Assembly (NCBI RefSeq): GCF_023205095.1
Contig: NZ_CP046242.1
Location: 2,655,001 to 2,719,000, forward strand
DNA from: Bizionia sp. M204
GTDB lineage: Bacteria > Bacteroidota > Bacteroidia > Flavobacteriales > Flavobacteriaceae
Length of the DNA stretch: 64,000 nt
Reading direction: 5' to 3'
Below are positions 34,832-45,035 of this stretch, piece after piece (position 1 is the stretch's first letter; every line of letters begins with the position of its first letter). The notes under the pieces are model-generated. The model worked only from the letters and a program-made list of their open reading frames with translations, was not told the DNA's origin and did no database searches. Both the position numbers and the translations under genes were made by a program.

Positions 34832-36401
34832 AACAATACGCATTGGCACACGTGATAGTGAACTAGCACTATGGCAAGCCAAAACAGTCCAAAGCATCAT
34901 AGAGCAACTTGGACATAAAACTGTAATTGTGCCTGTAAAATCTACAGGCGATTTAGTTTTAAACAAACCCATTTACGAGCTTGGAATTACAGGTGTTTTC
35001 ACAAAAACACTAGATATTGCCATGTTAAATGATGACATTGATATTGCAGTACATTCCTTTAAAGATGTACCAACCTTATTGCCAGCTGGCATTGTTCAGG
35101 CAGCCGTAATTAAAAGAGGAAATGTTAGAGACACGTTGGTATTTAAAGATAACGAAGAATTCTTATCACAGAAAGATGCCGTAATTGCCACTGGTAGTTT
35201 ACGCAGACGTGCACAATGGCTAAACCGCTATCCAACACATACTGTTGAAGATATTCGTGGAAATGTAAACTTACGTCTACAAAAATTAGAAGATAACGAA
35301 CAATGGAATGCCGCTATTTTTGCCGCTGCTGGATTGGGACGTATTGATAAAAGACCCGAAAATGCCATTAACCTAAATTGGATGATTCCGGCTCCTGCTC
35401 AAGGTGCTATTATGGTTACGGCTTTAGAGGAAGATGAAGAAATTCGCGCCATCTGTGCCGAAATAAATCATGAAGAAACCGAAATTTGTACAACCATAGA
35501 ACGCAAATTTTTAAACCTATTAGAAGGTGGTTGTTCTGCTCCTATTGGTGCATTAGCTTTTATTAAAGACGAAGAAATAAACTTTACAGGTGTTTTATTA
35601 AGTCCTGATGGAAGTAAAAAAATTGAAGTTACTAGAAACGAGAAATTAGGTGAGCACCATAATTTAGCACAATTTTGTGCCGAGTATGTTATTGAACGTG
35701 GCGGAAAACGCCTCATGGATGATATAAAAAATTCAGATAGAAAAATAAATATTTATTCAACCAAAAGATTAACGGAAGACCAACGATTATTATTTCATAA
35801 TGATGTGGTTGCCGATAGTAGTGATTTTGCTAAAATCAACTTAAATCGTATTCACCCAAGTATTTTAAAGAAAGAGATTGAAAACGTAATCATTACTAGT
35901 AAAAACGGCGTTGAATCTTTAACCACAAATTATTCTGCTGCCGAATTACAGTTTAAAAATATTTACTGTGTAGGTCGTCGTACCAAGCGTATGATTGAAA
36001 AACGCATCGGTCCCGTTAAGTTTGCTGCTAATTACGCACAAGATTTAGCAGAACATTTGGTTGAATTTATGGAGGGTACAGAAGTTACTTATTTCTGTAG
36101 TAACTTACATTTAGACACCATACCAACTATTTTGGCCGAGAATAATATAACTGTTAAAGAGGTAGAGGCTTACGAAACAAAATACGATGGAAAAGTTATA
36201 GCCGATTCGGTTGAAGGTGTTATGTTTTACAGCCCATCAACGGTTGAAAGTTATATACAAAAAAACAAAGCCAAAGGTGTTGCATTTTGCATTGGTACGA
36301 CCACAGCAGACGAAGCCAAGAAATATTTTAAAGATGTGCGTATAGCAAAAGTACCAACGGTTGAAAGTGTGGTAGAATTGGTTAATGAATTCTATATTTA
36401 A
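34824..36401 (+). CDS. hemC: Hydroxymethylbilane synthase fused to uroporphyrinogen-III synthase
   Basis: 525 residues. Residues 1-305 are HemC (RIGTRDSELALWQA, VHSFKDVP, cofactor Cys in LEGGCSAPIGA near 240). Residues about 310-525 are a HemD-like domain (VIITSKNGVESL, VMFYSPSTVESY, CIGTTTADEA). The fusion would convert porphobilinogen to uroporphyrinogen III in one polypeptide. I see no separate hemD in the window. Confidence 0.93.
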   Translation: MSKTIRIGTRDSELALWQAKTVQSIIEQLGHKTVIVPVKSTGDLVLNKPIYELGITGVFTKTLDIAMLNDDIDIAVHSFKDVPTLLPAGIVQAAVIKRGNVRDTLVFKDNEEFLSQKDAVIATGSLRRRAQWLNRYPTHTVEDIRGNVNLRLQKLEDNEQWNAAIFAAAGLGRIDKRPENAINLNWMIPAPAQGAIMVTALEEDEEIRAICAEINHEETEICTTIERKFLNLLEGGCSAPIGALAFIKDEEINFTGVLLSPDGSKKIEVTRNEKLGEHHNLAQFCAEYVIERGGKRLMDDIKNSDRKINIYSTKRLTEDQRLLFHNDVVADSSDFAKINLNRIHPSILKKEIENVIITSKNGVESLTTNYSAAELQFKNIYCVGRRTKRMIEKRIGPVKFAANYAQDLAEHLVEFMEGTEVTYFCSNLHLDTIPTILAENNITVKEVEAYETKYDGKVIADSVEGVMFYSPSTVESYIQKNKAKGVAFCIGTTTADEAKKYFKDVRIAKVPTVESVVELVNEFYI

Positions 36402-36439
36402 AATTTAAGGACTTCAAATCTGTCAAACGATTTAAAGTT

Positions 36440-36492
36440 AAGTATTAAAATAAAAACAGCTAGTAGCAAATTGCCAGTAGCATATAGCAAGA
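36440..36492 (+). repeat. Short intergenic repeat-like segment before hemE
   Basis: The 92-bp gap before hemE contains near-repeats of AGTAGCAAATTGC / AGTAGCATATAGC. Such TAGTAGC/CAGTAGC segments recur in flavobacterial intergenic DNA as I remember it. No promoter is clear. Confidence 0.35.
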
Positions 36493-36493
36493 T

Positions 36494-37519
36494 ATGATTA
36501 AGAACGATTTATTTTTAAGAGCATTAAAAGGTGAAACCGTAGAGCGTCCTCCAGTTTGGATGATGCGTCAAGCAGGGCGTTATTTACCAGAATTCATGGA
36601 AATAAAAGCCAAATATGATTTCTTTACGCGTTGTCAAACCCCAGAGTTAGCAAGTGAAATTACGGTTCAACCTATCCGCAGGTACGGCATGGATGCAGCC
36701 ATTTTATTTAGTGATATTTTAGTGATTCCGCAGGCTATGAATATTGAGGTTCAAATGAAACCTAATTTCGGGCCTTACTTACCCAATCCTATTCGCACGC
36801 AAAAAGACGTGGACAACGTTATTGTTCCGGATGTAACGGTTGCTTTGGATTATGTATATCAAGCTATTAAAGCTACCAAAGAAAAGTTAAACGATGAAGT
36901 GCCATTAATAGGTTTTGCAGGTTCACCATGGACTATTTTATGCTACTGTGTACAAGGGCAAGGCAGTAAAAACTTTGATAAAGCAAAGGAATTTTGTTTT
37001 ACAAATCCCGTTGCTGCACACCAATTATTACAAAAAATTACAGATACAACTATTGCTTATTTAAAAGAAAAAGTTAAGGCTGGTGTAAATGCCGTTCAAG
37101 TATTCGATTCTTGGGGTGGCATGTTATCACCTGTTGATTATCAAGAATTTTCTTGGCAATATATCCAACAAATTATTGATGCTTTAAAAGATGAAACGCC
37201 TGTAATTGCTTTTGGTAAAGGCTGCTGGTTTGCCTTAGATACTATGGCAAAATCTGGTGCATCAGCTTTAGGCGTTGACTGGACATGCTCACCAAAACAT
37301 GCCCGTTATTTAACTGGTGGGAACATTACTTTACAAGGTAATTTTGATCCAACGCGTTTGTTTTCGCCACCAACGGAAATTAAAAAAATGGTTCATCAAA
37401 TGATTAATGAGTTTGGAAAAGATAAATATATCGTAAATTTAGGTCACGGTATTTTACCTAATATTCCTTTGGATCATGCCAAAGCGTTTATTGATGCTGT
37501 AAAAGAGTATCGTGCCTAA
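36494..37519 (+). CDS. hemE: Uroporphyrinogen decarboxylase
   Basis: 341 residues with [15 protein letters not shown] (residues 19-33), the Arg and Asp (FSDILVIP) that hold the substrate, and the GFAGSPWT loop. It removes four acetate carboxyl groups to give coproporphyrinogen III. A GNAT gene follows after 8 bp. Confidence 0.96.
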   Translation: MIKNDLFLRALKGETVERPPVWMMRQAGRYLPEFMEIKAKYDFFTRCQTPELASEITVQPIRRYGMDAAILFSDILVIPQAMNIEVQMKPNFGPYLPNPIRTQKDVDNVIVPDVTVALDYVYQAIKATKEKLNDEVPLIGFAGSPWTILCYCVQGQGSKNFDKAKEFCFTNPVAAHQLLQKITDTTIAYLKEKVKAGVNAVQVFDSWGGMLSPVDYQEFSWQYIQQIIDALKDETPVIAFGKGCWFALDTMAKSGASALGVDWTCSPKHARYLTGGNITLQGNFDPTRLFSPPTEIKKMVHQMINEFGKDKYIVNLGHGILPNIPLDHAKAFIDAVKEYRA

Positions 37520-37527
37520 ACGTCATT

Positions 37528-38064
37528 ATGAAGTTAAAAACAGAATCCTTTTCATTGGAAGTCTTAAAACCACAAGATGCGCAAAGCTTAAGTCGGTTAA
37601 TGATTTCCAATGGAAAACGATTTCAACAATATCTGCCTAAAACCTTATCTGAAAATTTATCTGAAGCAGATTCTAAAAATTATATACAGAGAAAAACAAA
37701 GCAAATAAAAAATAAAACGGAGTTCACTTTTGCCATTAAGGATATTGATTCTGATGATGTTGCGGGTTTAATTATATTAAAAAATATAGACTATCAATTA
37801 AAACAAGGCGAATTTTCCTATTGTTTAGGTCAGAAATATTCTGGACGAGGCTGGATGACACGAAGTATAAAAGCTGCAAAAAACTTTGCTTTTAATGAAC
37901 TAAAACTAAAATCCTTACAGATAATCATCCATAAATCCAATCTGGCCAGCATTCAGATTGCCGAAAGAAATGGCTTTACTTGGATAAAAACCTTGGACAA
38001 TGAATATGTTTCGGGTAAATCGGTTTTAGATATGGAACTATACGAATTACAGTATGAAAAATAA
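37528..38064 (+). CDS. GNAT-family N-acetyltransferase (RimJ/RimL-like)
   Basis: 178 residues with the acetyl-CoA site around YCLGQKYSGRGWMTRSIKAA (about residues 95-115) and the terminal IQIAERNGF motif. Lies between hemE and hemF in a tight operon (8-bp gap, then 11-bp overlap). Target unknown; it could acetylate a protein N-terminus or a small amine. Confidence 0.85.
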   Translation: MKLKTESFSLEVLKPQDAQSLSRLMISNGKRFQQYLPKTLSENLSEADSKNYIQRKTKQIKNKTEFTFAIKDIDSDDVAGLIILKNIDYQLKQGEFSYCLGQKYSGRGWMTRSIKAAKNFAFNELKLKSLQIIIHKSNLASIQIAERNGFTWIKTLDNEYVSGKSVLDMELYELQYEK

Positions 38065-38956
38065 ATTCTACCAATACATTCAAACATTACAGGATACCAT
38101 TACAGCTAAATTAGAAGCGGTGGATGGTAAAGCTACATTTCAAGAAGATATTTGGAAACGACCAGAAGGTGGTGGTGGACGAACACGTGTTATTGAAAAT
38201 GGTGCTGTTTTTGAGAAAGGTGGTGTGAATATTTCTGCTGTTCATGGCAAATTACCAGACTCCATGCAAACCTATTTTGGCGTGGAAGATGCTGATTTTT
38301 TTGCCTGCGGATTAAGCTTGGTTTTGCATCCAAAAAATCCAATGCTTCCAACCGTTCACGCTAATTGGCGCTATTTTGAAATGTATGATAAAGATGGAAA
38401 TATTGTAGATCAATGGTTTGGTGGTGGACAAGATTTAACACCCTATTATTTATTTGAAGAGGATGCAATACACTTTCACCAAACCTGTAAAACGGCATGC
38501 GATAAACATGATCCGGAGTTTTACCCAAAATATAAAGCCCGATGTGATGAATATTTCTATAATACACATAGAAATGAAGGTCGCGGTTTAGGTGGTTTAT
38601 TTTTCGATTATTGCAAAGCTACCGAAACCATGAGCATGGAAAACTGGTATAATTTTGTAACCGAAGTTGGCGATAGCTTTTTAGAAGCTTACGTGCCTAT
38701 TGTAGAAAAAAGAAAAAACCTACCCTTTACATCAGAACAACGCACCTGGCAAGAAATTCGTCGTGGTCGTTATGTAGAATTTAATTTGGTTCATGATAAA
38801 GGCACCCTTTTCGGACTGAAAACAAATGGTAGAATAGAAAGTATTTTAATGAGTCTGCCACCTCATGTTCAATGGGTTTATGATCATCATCCAGAAGCTG
38901 GTAGTGCCGAGGAAAAGCTCCTTGACGTTTTACAAAATCCAAAATCATGGGTTTAA
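38054..38956 (+). CDS. hemF: Oxygen-dependent coproporphyrinogen-III oxidase
   Basis: 300 residues with the HemF hallmarks: VHANWRYFEM, WFGGGQDLTPYY (about 125-136), RNEGRGLGGLFFDY and GLKTNGRIESILMS-LPP. It needs O2, so the haem route here is aerobic. It overlaps the GNAT gene upstream by 11 bp and the DUF4421 gene downstream by 10 bp. Confidence 0.96.
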   Translation: MKNKFYQYIQTLQDTITAKLEAVDGKATFQEDIWKRPEGGGGRTRVIENGAVFEKGGVNISAVHGKLPDSMQTYFGVEDADFFACGLSLVLHPKNPMLPTVHANWRYFEMYDKDGNIVDQWFGGGQDLTPYYLFEEDAIHFHQTCKTACDKHDPEFYPKYKARCDEYFYNTHRNEGRGLGGLFFDYCKATETMSMENWYNFVTEVGDSFLEAYVPIVEKRKNLPFTSEQRTWQEIRRGRYVEFNLVHDKGTLFGLKTNGRIESILMSLPPHVQWVYDHHPEAGSAEEKLLDVLQNPKSWV

Positions 38957-39933
38957 AACGTGCTATAATCATATTATTTATTGCTTTTACAACAAGCCCA
39001 CTTTTTGCACAGGACAGCATTCCAGAAATTATTTACCTAAAACAAACAGAATACAAAGAACTATTTCCTAATAGAATTACAGCCCGCTTGTTTTATGTAA
39101 ACACCTCCAATTCTTTAGAGCTTAAGGACAGAAATTCCGATTTGTTTTTCAAACTACATCCGAATAAACAAAATAGAATTGGTGCTTCTATATCGTTTAG
39201 ATCGCTTACCATATCGTATTCGTTTGCTCCGGATTTCCTTTCAGAAAATAAGGATAATGACGACTCTAAACTCTTTAATTTAAATTTAAGACAATACTTT
39301 GGAAAACATTGGATGCAAACACTGGATGTGTTTTCAGAAAAAGGATTTTATCTGTCAGATGGCAGTAACTCGGCATATTTTCCAAAATTTAAAAACTTTA
39401 AAATAGGCGGAAGTACATCCTATATTTGGAACGAAAACTTCTCGTTTCGTGCTATTGTAAGCCAAGATGAAAAACAACTTAAAAGTGTTGGCAGTTTTAT
39501 TCCTAGATTTGTTTATTATTACTCAAAATTCTCTTTAAAAACAGAAGATAATTTTCTTGATAGCGACTACTATACTTTTGATATTGCTTTTGCTCCTTCC
39601 TATTATTACAATTTTGTCCCTACAAAAAACCTATTTATTTCGGCTGGAGCTTCGGTTGGAATGGGGTTAAATTATTCCACGTCAGACGAGGAAAGTCTAT
39701 TCTCATTATTAACGGAATTAAATTTTAGAGGCGCAATAACTTATGATATTAATGACTTTTATTTAGGTGCTGATTATAGTTACCTCATTTTAAATCACAA
39801 TACAGACCGAGAAACCTATGTAAAGGATGATATCCCTTTTTTTCAAATCTTTTTAGGCTACCGGTTTAAAGCTCCTAAAAAATTGGTTTATAAAACGGAA
39901 GAATTAAATAAAAAAATAAAGCTAAAAAAATAA
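38947..39933 (+). CDS. DUF4421-like outer-membrane barrel protein
   Basis: 328 residues with signal peptide (residues 1-21, TSPLFAQ). The remainder is alternating aromatic/charged beta strands (for example SFRSLTISYSFAP, YYYNFVPTKNLFIS), typical of DUF4421 outer-membrane proteins of unknown role. It overlaps hemF by 10 bp and is followed by hemB after 1 bp, so it is inside the haem operon; a role in haem or porphyrin handling at the envelope is only inferred. Confidence 0.8.
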   Translation: MGLKRAIIILFIAFTTSPLFAQDSIPEIIYLKQTEYKELFPNRITARLFYVNTSNSLELKDRNSDLFFKLHPNKQNRIGASISFRSLTISYSFAPDFLSENKDNDDSKLFNLNLRQYFGKHWMQTLDVFSEKGFYLSDGSNSAYFPKFKNFKIGGSTSYIWNENFSFRAIVSQDEKQLKSVGSFIPRFVYYYSKFSLKTEDNFLDSDYYTFDIAFAPSYYYNFVPTKNLFISAGASVGMGLNYSTSDEESLFSLLTELNFRGAITYDINDFYLGADYSYLILNHNTDRETYVKDDIPFFQIFLGYRFKAPKKLVYKTEELNKKIKLKK

Positions 39934-39934
39934 T

Positions 39935-40927
39935 ATGTATCCATTAAAAAGAAACAGACGTTTACGTAGCAATGAAGCTATTCGCTCGTTAGTTCGTGAA
40001 ACTATAATAACGCCAAACGATTTTTTAGTACCACTTTTTATAGTTGAAGGTAAAGGCGTAAAAGAAGAAATAGCATCCATGCCAAATTATTTTCGCTATA
40101 GTTTAGACCTTTTGGAAAACGAAGTAAAAGAGCTTTGGAATCTAGGTTTGAAATCGGTTTTGCTGTTTGTAAAAGTACCTGATAATTTAAAAGATAATAA
40201 AGGAACGGAAGCTTTAAATCCAAACGGTTTAATGCAACGTGCCATTAAAACGGTTAAGAATATTTGTCCAGATATGCTGGTTATGACTGATGTGGCTATG
40301 GATCCATATTCCTCTTATGGTCATGATGGTGTTGTAAAAAACGGCCTAATTTTAAACGACGAGACTGTTGATATATTAACAGATATGAGTCTGTCTCATG
40401 CTGAAGCTGGCGCCAATTTTGTAGCACCAAGTGATATGATGGATGGTCGTATTTTAAGCATTCGTGAAGCTTTTGAAAATAACGGTTTTTACAATACAGG
40501 AATTATGAGTTATTCAGCTAAATACGCATCGGCTTTTTATGGCCCGTTTCGTGATGCTTTGGATTCTGCACCTGTAGATATGGCAAATGTCCCAAAAGAC
40601 AAACAAAGCTACCAAATGGATCCAGCAAACCGTTTTGAAGCCATCCGAGAAACCGAAATGGATATTGACGAAGGCGCTGATATGGTTATGGTAAAACCGG
40701 GTTTATGCTATTTGGATATTGTTCGTGAAATTAAAAATACGGTTGATGTTCCTGTTGCTGTTTATCAAGTTTCTGGCGAATATGCCATGCTTAAAGCAGC
40801 TGCCGAAAAAGGCTGGTTAAATCATGATGCCGTTATGATGGAACAAGTAACAGCCATTAAACGTGCTGGAGCAGATGTAATTGCTTCCTACTTTGCCAAG
40901 GATGTGGTAAAATTATTAAACAAATAA
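39935..40927 (+). CDS. hemB: Porphobilinogen synthase
   Basis: 330 residues. Schiff-base lysines are in MVKPGLCYLDI (about Lys 252) and MSYSAKYASAFYGPFRDA (about Lys 200). The metal-binding loop reads TDVAMDPYSSYGHDG, lacking the Cys triad of the zinc enzymes, so it is the Mg-dependent type. Last gene of the haem operon; strong terminator follows. Confidence 0.95.
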   Translation: MYPLKRNRRLRSNEAIRSLVRETIITPNDFLVPLFIVEGKGVKEEIASMPNYFRYSLDLLENEVKELWNLGLKSVLLFVKVPDNLKDNKGTEALNPNGLMQRAIKTVKNICPDMLVMTDVAMDPYSSYGHDGVVKNGLILNDETVDILTDMSLSHAEAGANFVAPSDMMDGRILSIREAFENNGFYNTGIMSYSAKYASAFYGPFRDALDSAPVDMANVPKDKQSYQMDPANRFEAIRETEMDIDEGADMVMVKPGLCYLDIVREIKNTVDVPVAVYQVSGEYAMLKAAAEKGWLNHDAVMMEQVTAIKRAGADVIASYFAKDVVKLLNK

Positions 40928-40933
40928 CAAAGC

Positions 40934-40977
40934 AAAAAACCTTACAGTTCAGAAATTCATAGCTGTAGGGTTTTTTT
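40934..40977 (+). terminator. Terminator of the haem operon
   Basis: AAAACCTTACAG (ending 40947) pairs with CTGTAGGGTTTT (from 40963) with one G-T pair, followed by seven Ts. It also serves the convergent kinase gene. Confidence 0.85.
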
Positions 40978-40980
40978 ATA

Positions 40981-42018
40981 TTATTTAGGAATGGATACCA
41001 CAAATTGCGCACCTGTACCTTTTCCTGCACTATAAAGCTCAAGCGTTCCACCGTGTTTCTCTACTATCTTTTTAGTTAAATAAAGTCCCAATCCTGTTGT
41101 TGGTTCGCCACTAGTTCCTAAATGACCGGGCACAAATTTTTTGAATAAAGTGCTTTTTGCGCGATCGTTAAAACCAATTCCATAATCTTTTATTATAATT
41201 TTCACCTCATTTTTGGTTTCTTCACCTGAAATACGAATTTCACCGTTTTTTTGCGAAAACTTAATAGCATTATTTACTAAATTTTCAAAAACCTGTGTTA
41301 TCCCATTGGCATGTCCACGTATGGATAATTGAGCGGGTAAGTTGATACCAATAACCAACTGTTTGGCTTCAATAGATTTTTTATAGGTGTGAATAATGGC
41401 ATTAATAATTTCAGAAGCCGATAGCATTTCAAAGTTTTTAGATGATATTTCAAGATGTTTTGCCTTCAAAATTTTAAGCATATCTTCTAAAAATTTCACT
41501 TGTTTAGTAGCAACCTCGTTTAATAGCGTAATATACTCTTGCCGTTTTTGAGGATCATCACCATCTTCTTTTAAAAAATCAATTATACCTAACGTTTGTA
41601 AAACAGGTGTCCGTAAATCGTGCGAAATGAGTTCAATTAAGTCTTGTTTTTCTTGATCTACCTCATCCAAACGCTCAATAGTAAATTGAATGTTTCTTAA
41701 CATTTCCCCTACCTCATCTGTATAATTGGTAGGTAAATCTGGCACTGTTTTGTCCTGAACAAAAGCATTAAGTGCATTTTTACCTTTTATAATGGGGTCT
41801 AATAATGCATCTAAAACTTTTAAAGTTAACGCCGTTGCTCCCAACGTTAAGCCTAACGTAATAAGTATAAACGTAGTCGTAGAAATTGTTGTAGCAAAAA
41901 GCGCATACATAATGATACCTAATAATGGTATGTGGATTCCTAAAAAAGCAACAAAGAGAAATTTATACGAATATTTTTTAAGAAAAGATACTTGCGAAAG
42001 TTGGTGATAAGTTTTCAT
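40981..42018 (-). CDS. Orphan membrane histidine kinase
   Basis: 345 residues: two N-terminal membrane helices (about 18-65) with no large sensor loop, a HAMP-like linker, the phosphorylated His in LISHDLRTPVLQ (about residue 133), and an ATPase domain (N box ENLVNNAIKF, G boxes DYGIGF and GLGLYLTK). No response regulator is adjacent. Sensing probably occurs within the membrane. Confidence 0.9.
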   Translation of the reverse strand: MKTYHQLSQVSFLKKYSYKFLFVAFLGIHIPLLGIIMYALFATTISTTTFILITLGLTLGATALTLKVLDALLDPIIKGKNALNAFVQDKTVPDLPTNYTDEVGEMLRNIQFTIERLDEVDQEKQDLIELISHDLRTPVLQTLGIIDFLKEDGDDPQKRQEYITLLNEVATKQVKFLEDMLKILKAKHLEISSKNFEMLSASEIINAIIHTYKKSIEAKQLVIGINLPAQLSIRGHANGITQVFENLVNNAIKFSQKNGEIRISGEETKNEVKIIIKDYGIGFNDRAKSTLFKKFVPGHLGTSGEPTTGLGLYLTKKIVEKHGGTLELYSAGKGTGAQFVVSIPK

Positions 42019-42218
42019 GTATTTAGGGCTTTAGAGAGTATTCAATTGTTAAGACAAGATGAAACTTTTTTTCTACATTAATTACCTTAATGCCTTATAT
42101 TAATAACGCAATGCCATTTTATAGCCTTAAAAAAAAGCCCACAAACTTTTGAAACTACATTTAAAATCTGAAATTCCCTTATGATTTTGTAAATTAGCAA
42201 GAAACTAAAAATACGTTA

Positions 42219-43304
42219 ATGACCACACTCATTCTTTGGGCTACAGTATCTATTTTCTTTTCATTTTTATGCTCCATTTTGGAAGCTGTATTATTAAGTA
42301 TCACACCTACGTTTATTACCGTTAAAAAACAAGAAGGCAAGGATTATGCGCTCAAGTTGGAAGCGTTAAAAAAAGATGTTGATCAACCACTTATTGCCAT
42401 TTTAACCTTAAACACCATTGCGCACACTTTAGGCGCCATGATGGTTGGTATTGAAGCTGAAAAATTACCATTTAAAATTGAAGTTTTTGGTATAAATACC
42501 GTTGGTATCGTCTCGGCAATAATGACCTTGCTTATTTTAGTCGTTTCTGAAATTATACCTAAAACTATTGGAGCATCCTATTGGAAATCATTGGCTGGGT
42601 TTACAGCAACAACTCTTAACATTTTAATGTTTCCTTTAAAGTATTCAGGAATTTTATGGCTTCTACGCCTTACAACCAAACTGATTGGTGGCAGTCCACA
42701 TGGTAGCGTATTAAGCCGCGAAGATTTCCATGCTATGACCAATTTAGCAGAAGAAGAAGGTGTTTTTCATGAATCTGAAAGTAAGGTTATAAAAAACATG
42801 CTCACATTTAAAGAGGTTTTAGCCAAAGACGTCATGACACCTAGAACGGTGATGTCTTTAGAAAATGAAAATCAAACCATCGAAGATTTTTTTAAGAAAA
42901 ATGCCAACACCAAATTTTCGCGAATTCCTGTTTATACAAAGAAGTCAGATAATATAACAGGACTCGTTTTAAAAGATGAAGTTTTTAAGGAAATGGCTTT
43001 TGGAAATGGTGACAAGCTACTTTCAGCTATTAAAAGACCAATTATTATTATAAATCGCAACCTTCCTATTCCCCGCTTATTCGAACAGTTGGTAGAAAGT
43101 AAAAACCACTTGGCTTTAGTGGTAGATGAATATGGCTCTGTAAGTGGTTTAGTTACAATGGAGGATGTTATTGAAACTCTTCTAGGTTTAGAAATTATGG
43201 ACGAAAGTGATGACGTTCCAGATTTACAAGTTTTAGCTAGACGTGGATGGGAAGCGCGCGCTAAACGACTCGGTTTAATTGATAACGAAAAGCCAACCGA
43301 TTAA
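42219..43304 (+). CDS. CNNM/HlyC-CorC-family membrane protein with CBS pair
   Basis: 361 residues: a DUF21 membrane domain (residues 1-180, four helices) and a CBS pair (about 200-330; MTPRTVM, GLVTMEDVIETLLG). It lacks the C-terminal CorC_HlyC domain found in longer relatives. Such proteins are linked to Mg2+ or Na+/Mg2+ efflux. It shares one base (TAATG) with the next gene. The 200-bp region before it shows no other feature. Confidence 0.88.
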   Translation: MTTLILWATVSIFFSFLCSILEAVLLSITPTFITVKKQEGKDYALKLEALKKDVDQPLIAILTLNTIAHTLGAMMVGIEAEKLPFKIEVFGINTVGIVSAIMTLLILVVSEIIPKTIGASYWKSLAGFTATTLNILMFPLKYSGILWLLRLTTKLIGGSPHGSVLSREDFHAMTNLAEEEGVFHESESKVIKNMLTFKEVLAKDVMTPRTVMSLENENQTIEDFFKKNANTKFSRIPVYTKKSDNITGLVLKDEVFKEMAFGNGDKLLSAIKRPIIIINRNLPIPRLFEQLVESKNHLALVVDEYGSVSGLVTMEDVIETLLGLEIMDESDDVPDLQVLARRGWEARAKRLGLIDNEKPTD

Positions 43305-43783
43305 TGGAACAAGAGCGTTGCATTATAAAATCACCACTTGGGTTCACCCAAATTACAGGAGATACAGATGGTATTTCGGCTATAACCGTTTTAAATTCCG
43401 AAGAAAAACTAACGGATATTATTCCGGAACCTCTTCAAGATTGCGTCTATCAGCTTAATGAATATTTTGAAGGAAAACGTAAGCAATTCGATTTAATATT
43501 AAATGCAGAAGGCACCATTTTTCAAAAAAGCGTTTGGGATGCTTTGCGTAAAATCCCCTATGGTAAATCGGTGTCGTATTTGGAACTTTCTAAAAAACTA
43601 GGAGACATAAAAGCCATTCGTGCTGTAGCAAATGCCAATGGTAAAAACCCACTTTGGATTGTAGTTCCATGCCATCGGGTAATTGGTTCAGATGGGAGTT
43701 TAACAGGTTATGCTGGTGGTCTGCACCGAAAAAAATGGCTGTTAGAGCACGAAAGCCCTTATAAACAACAAGCCTTGTTTTAA
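43304..43783 (+). CDS. ogt: Methylated-DNA--protein-cysteine methyltransferase
   Basis: 159 residues with the acceptor motif VVPCHRVIG (Cys at about 125) and the helix-turn-helix before it (SVSYLELSKKLG). Removes O6-alkyl groups from guanine in a suicide reaction. Starts on the last base of the upstream stop codon, so translation is coupled. Confidence 0.95.
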   Translation: MEQERCIIKSPLGFTQITGDTDGISAITVLNSEEKLTDIIPEPLQDCVYQLNEYFEGKRKQFDLILNAEGTIFQKSVWDALRKIPYGKSVSYLELSKKLGDIKAIRAVANANGKNPLWIVVPCHRVIGSDGSLTGYAGGLHRKKWLLEHESPYKQQALF

Positions 43784-43877
43784 CCTAACATGTGGCGTAA
43801 TTATAATTGGTATTAATCACATCAACTACAACAAGCCTCAATAAAAATTCCTATATTTATTTTCTAAATCTTACGGT

Positions 43878-45032
43878 ATGAAATTCCTAAAATCGATCTT
43901 GAAATGGATCCTAATTGTTTTTGTTCTACTCATTGCAACCTTGTATATAACCGATACCGATTACCTTATAAAAGCCGTTAGAACTATTTATTTAAAGGGT
44001 TATTCCACAGCATATTTAGAAGATTATAAAGAATTTGATAATCAAGTTGTGGAAAATGGCACACCACAACCATGGCCAAATCATCAAGATTATAATAGCG
44101 TAAAAGAAACTGAAGCCTTAAATAAAATTAATAATGAAAACGGCACCATTGCTTACGTAATCATTAAAAATGATAGTATTTGGTTCGAAAATTATTACGA
44201 TGGTTTTGATGAAAGTTCCAAATCCAACTCATTTTCCATGGCCAAAAGTTATGTATCCGCTATGTTAGGAAAAGCACTCATGCAAGGCCATATTAAGAGT
44301 TTGAATCAACCTGTTAGTGATTTCCTTCCTGAATTCACAGAAGGTTTAGCCGCCAAATTAACGGTTGGCGATTTATCATCTATGGCATCAGGAACCGATT
44401 GGGACGAAGCCTATTATTCGCCTTTATCTATCACTACACGTGCCTATTTTGATGATGATTTAGATAAGGTGATTAACGGTTTAAAAGTCGTGAAAGAACC
44501 AGGACAATCTTACACCTATTCAAGTGGTGACACCCAAATGCTAGCTATGGTTATTGAACGTGCAACTGGCAAAAAACTAAATGATTATTTAACCGAATCG
44601 TTTTGGAAACCATTAGGTTCAGAAAACGCAACACTTTGGCAAGTAGACAGCGACGATCATGACATGGTAAAAGCATATTGTTGTATTGCTAGTAATGCGA
44701 AAGATTTTGCACGTTTAGGCAAACTCTATAAAGATCATGGAAAATGGCAAGGCAAGCAACTTTTAGATTCGGCCTTTGTTGCTAAATCTATTAAACCACG
44801 TTTTCCTGCTAGTCCAGAATACGGCTATGGTTGGTGGTTAAAAAATATTGATGATAAGGAATTTTTTATGATGCGTGGCCACTTGGGTCAGTACGTTATT
44901 GTGGAACCAAATGACAACGTAATTATTGTAAGATTAGGGCATTCTAAAGGACCAGGAGACGCACTGGCAACGTTTACGCCCGATATTTTTACGTATATTG
45001 AAGAGGCTTACAACATGCTTAATAAAAAATAA
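43878..45032 (+). CDS. Membrane-anchored serine hydrolase (class C beta-lactamase fold)
   Basis: 384 residues with an N-terminal anchor (residues 5-25). The SxxK nucleophile motif is SMAK (about residues 118-121), and YSSGD (about 214) fits the YxN position with Ser instead of Asn. The third motif is likely HLGQ (about 338). Family members are esterases or peptidases; antibiotic hydrolysis is not implied. Confidence 0.87.
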   Translation: MKFLKSILKWILIVFVLLIATLYITDTDYLIKAVRTIYLKGYSTAYLEDYKEFDNQVVENGTPQPWPNHQDYNSVKETEALNKINNENGTIAYVIIKNDSIWFENYYDGFDESSKSNSFSMAKSYVSAMLGKALMQGHIKSLNQPVSDFLPEFTEGLAAKLTVGDLSSMASGTDWDEAYYSPLSITTRAYFDDDLDKVINGLKVVKEPGQSYTYSSGDTQMLAMVIERATGKKLNDYLTESFWKPLGSENATLWQVDSDDHDMVKAYCCIASNAKDFARLGKLYKDHGKWQGKQLLDSAFVAKSIKPRFPASPEYGYGWWLKNIDDKEFFMMRGHLGQYVIVEPNDNVIIVRLGHSKGPGDALATFTPDIFTYIEEAYNMLNKK

Positions 45033-45035
45033 ACC

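Noticed and set aside
36440-36492. Attachment site or insertion sequence before hemE
   Set aside because: Only short imperfect repeats are visible, with no inverted ends or transposase.
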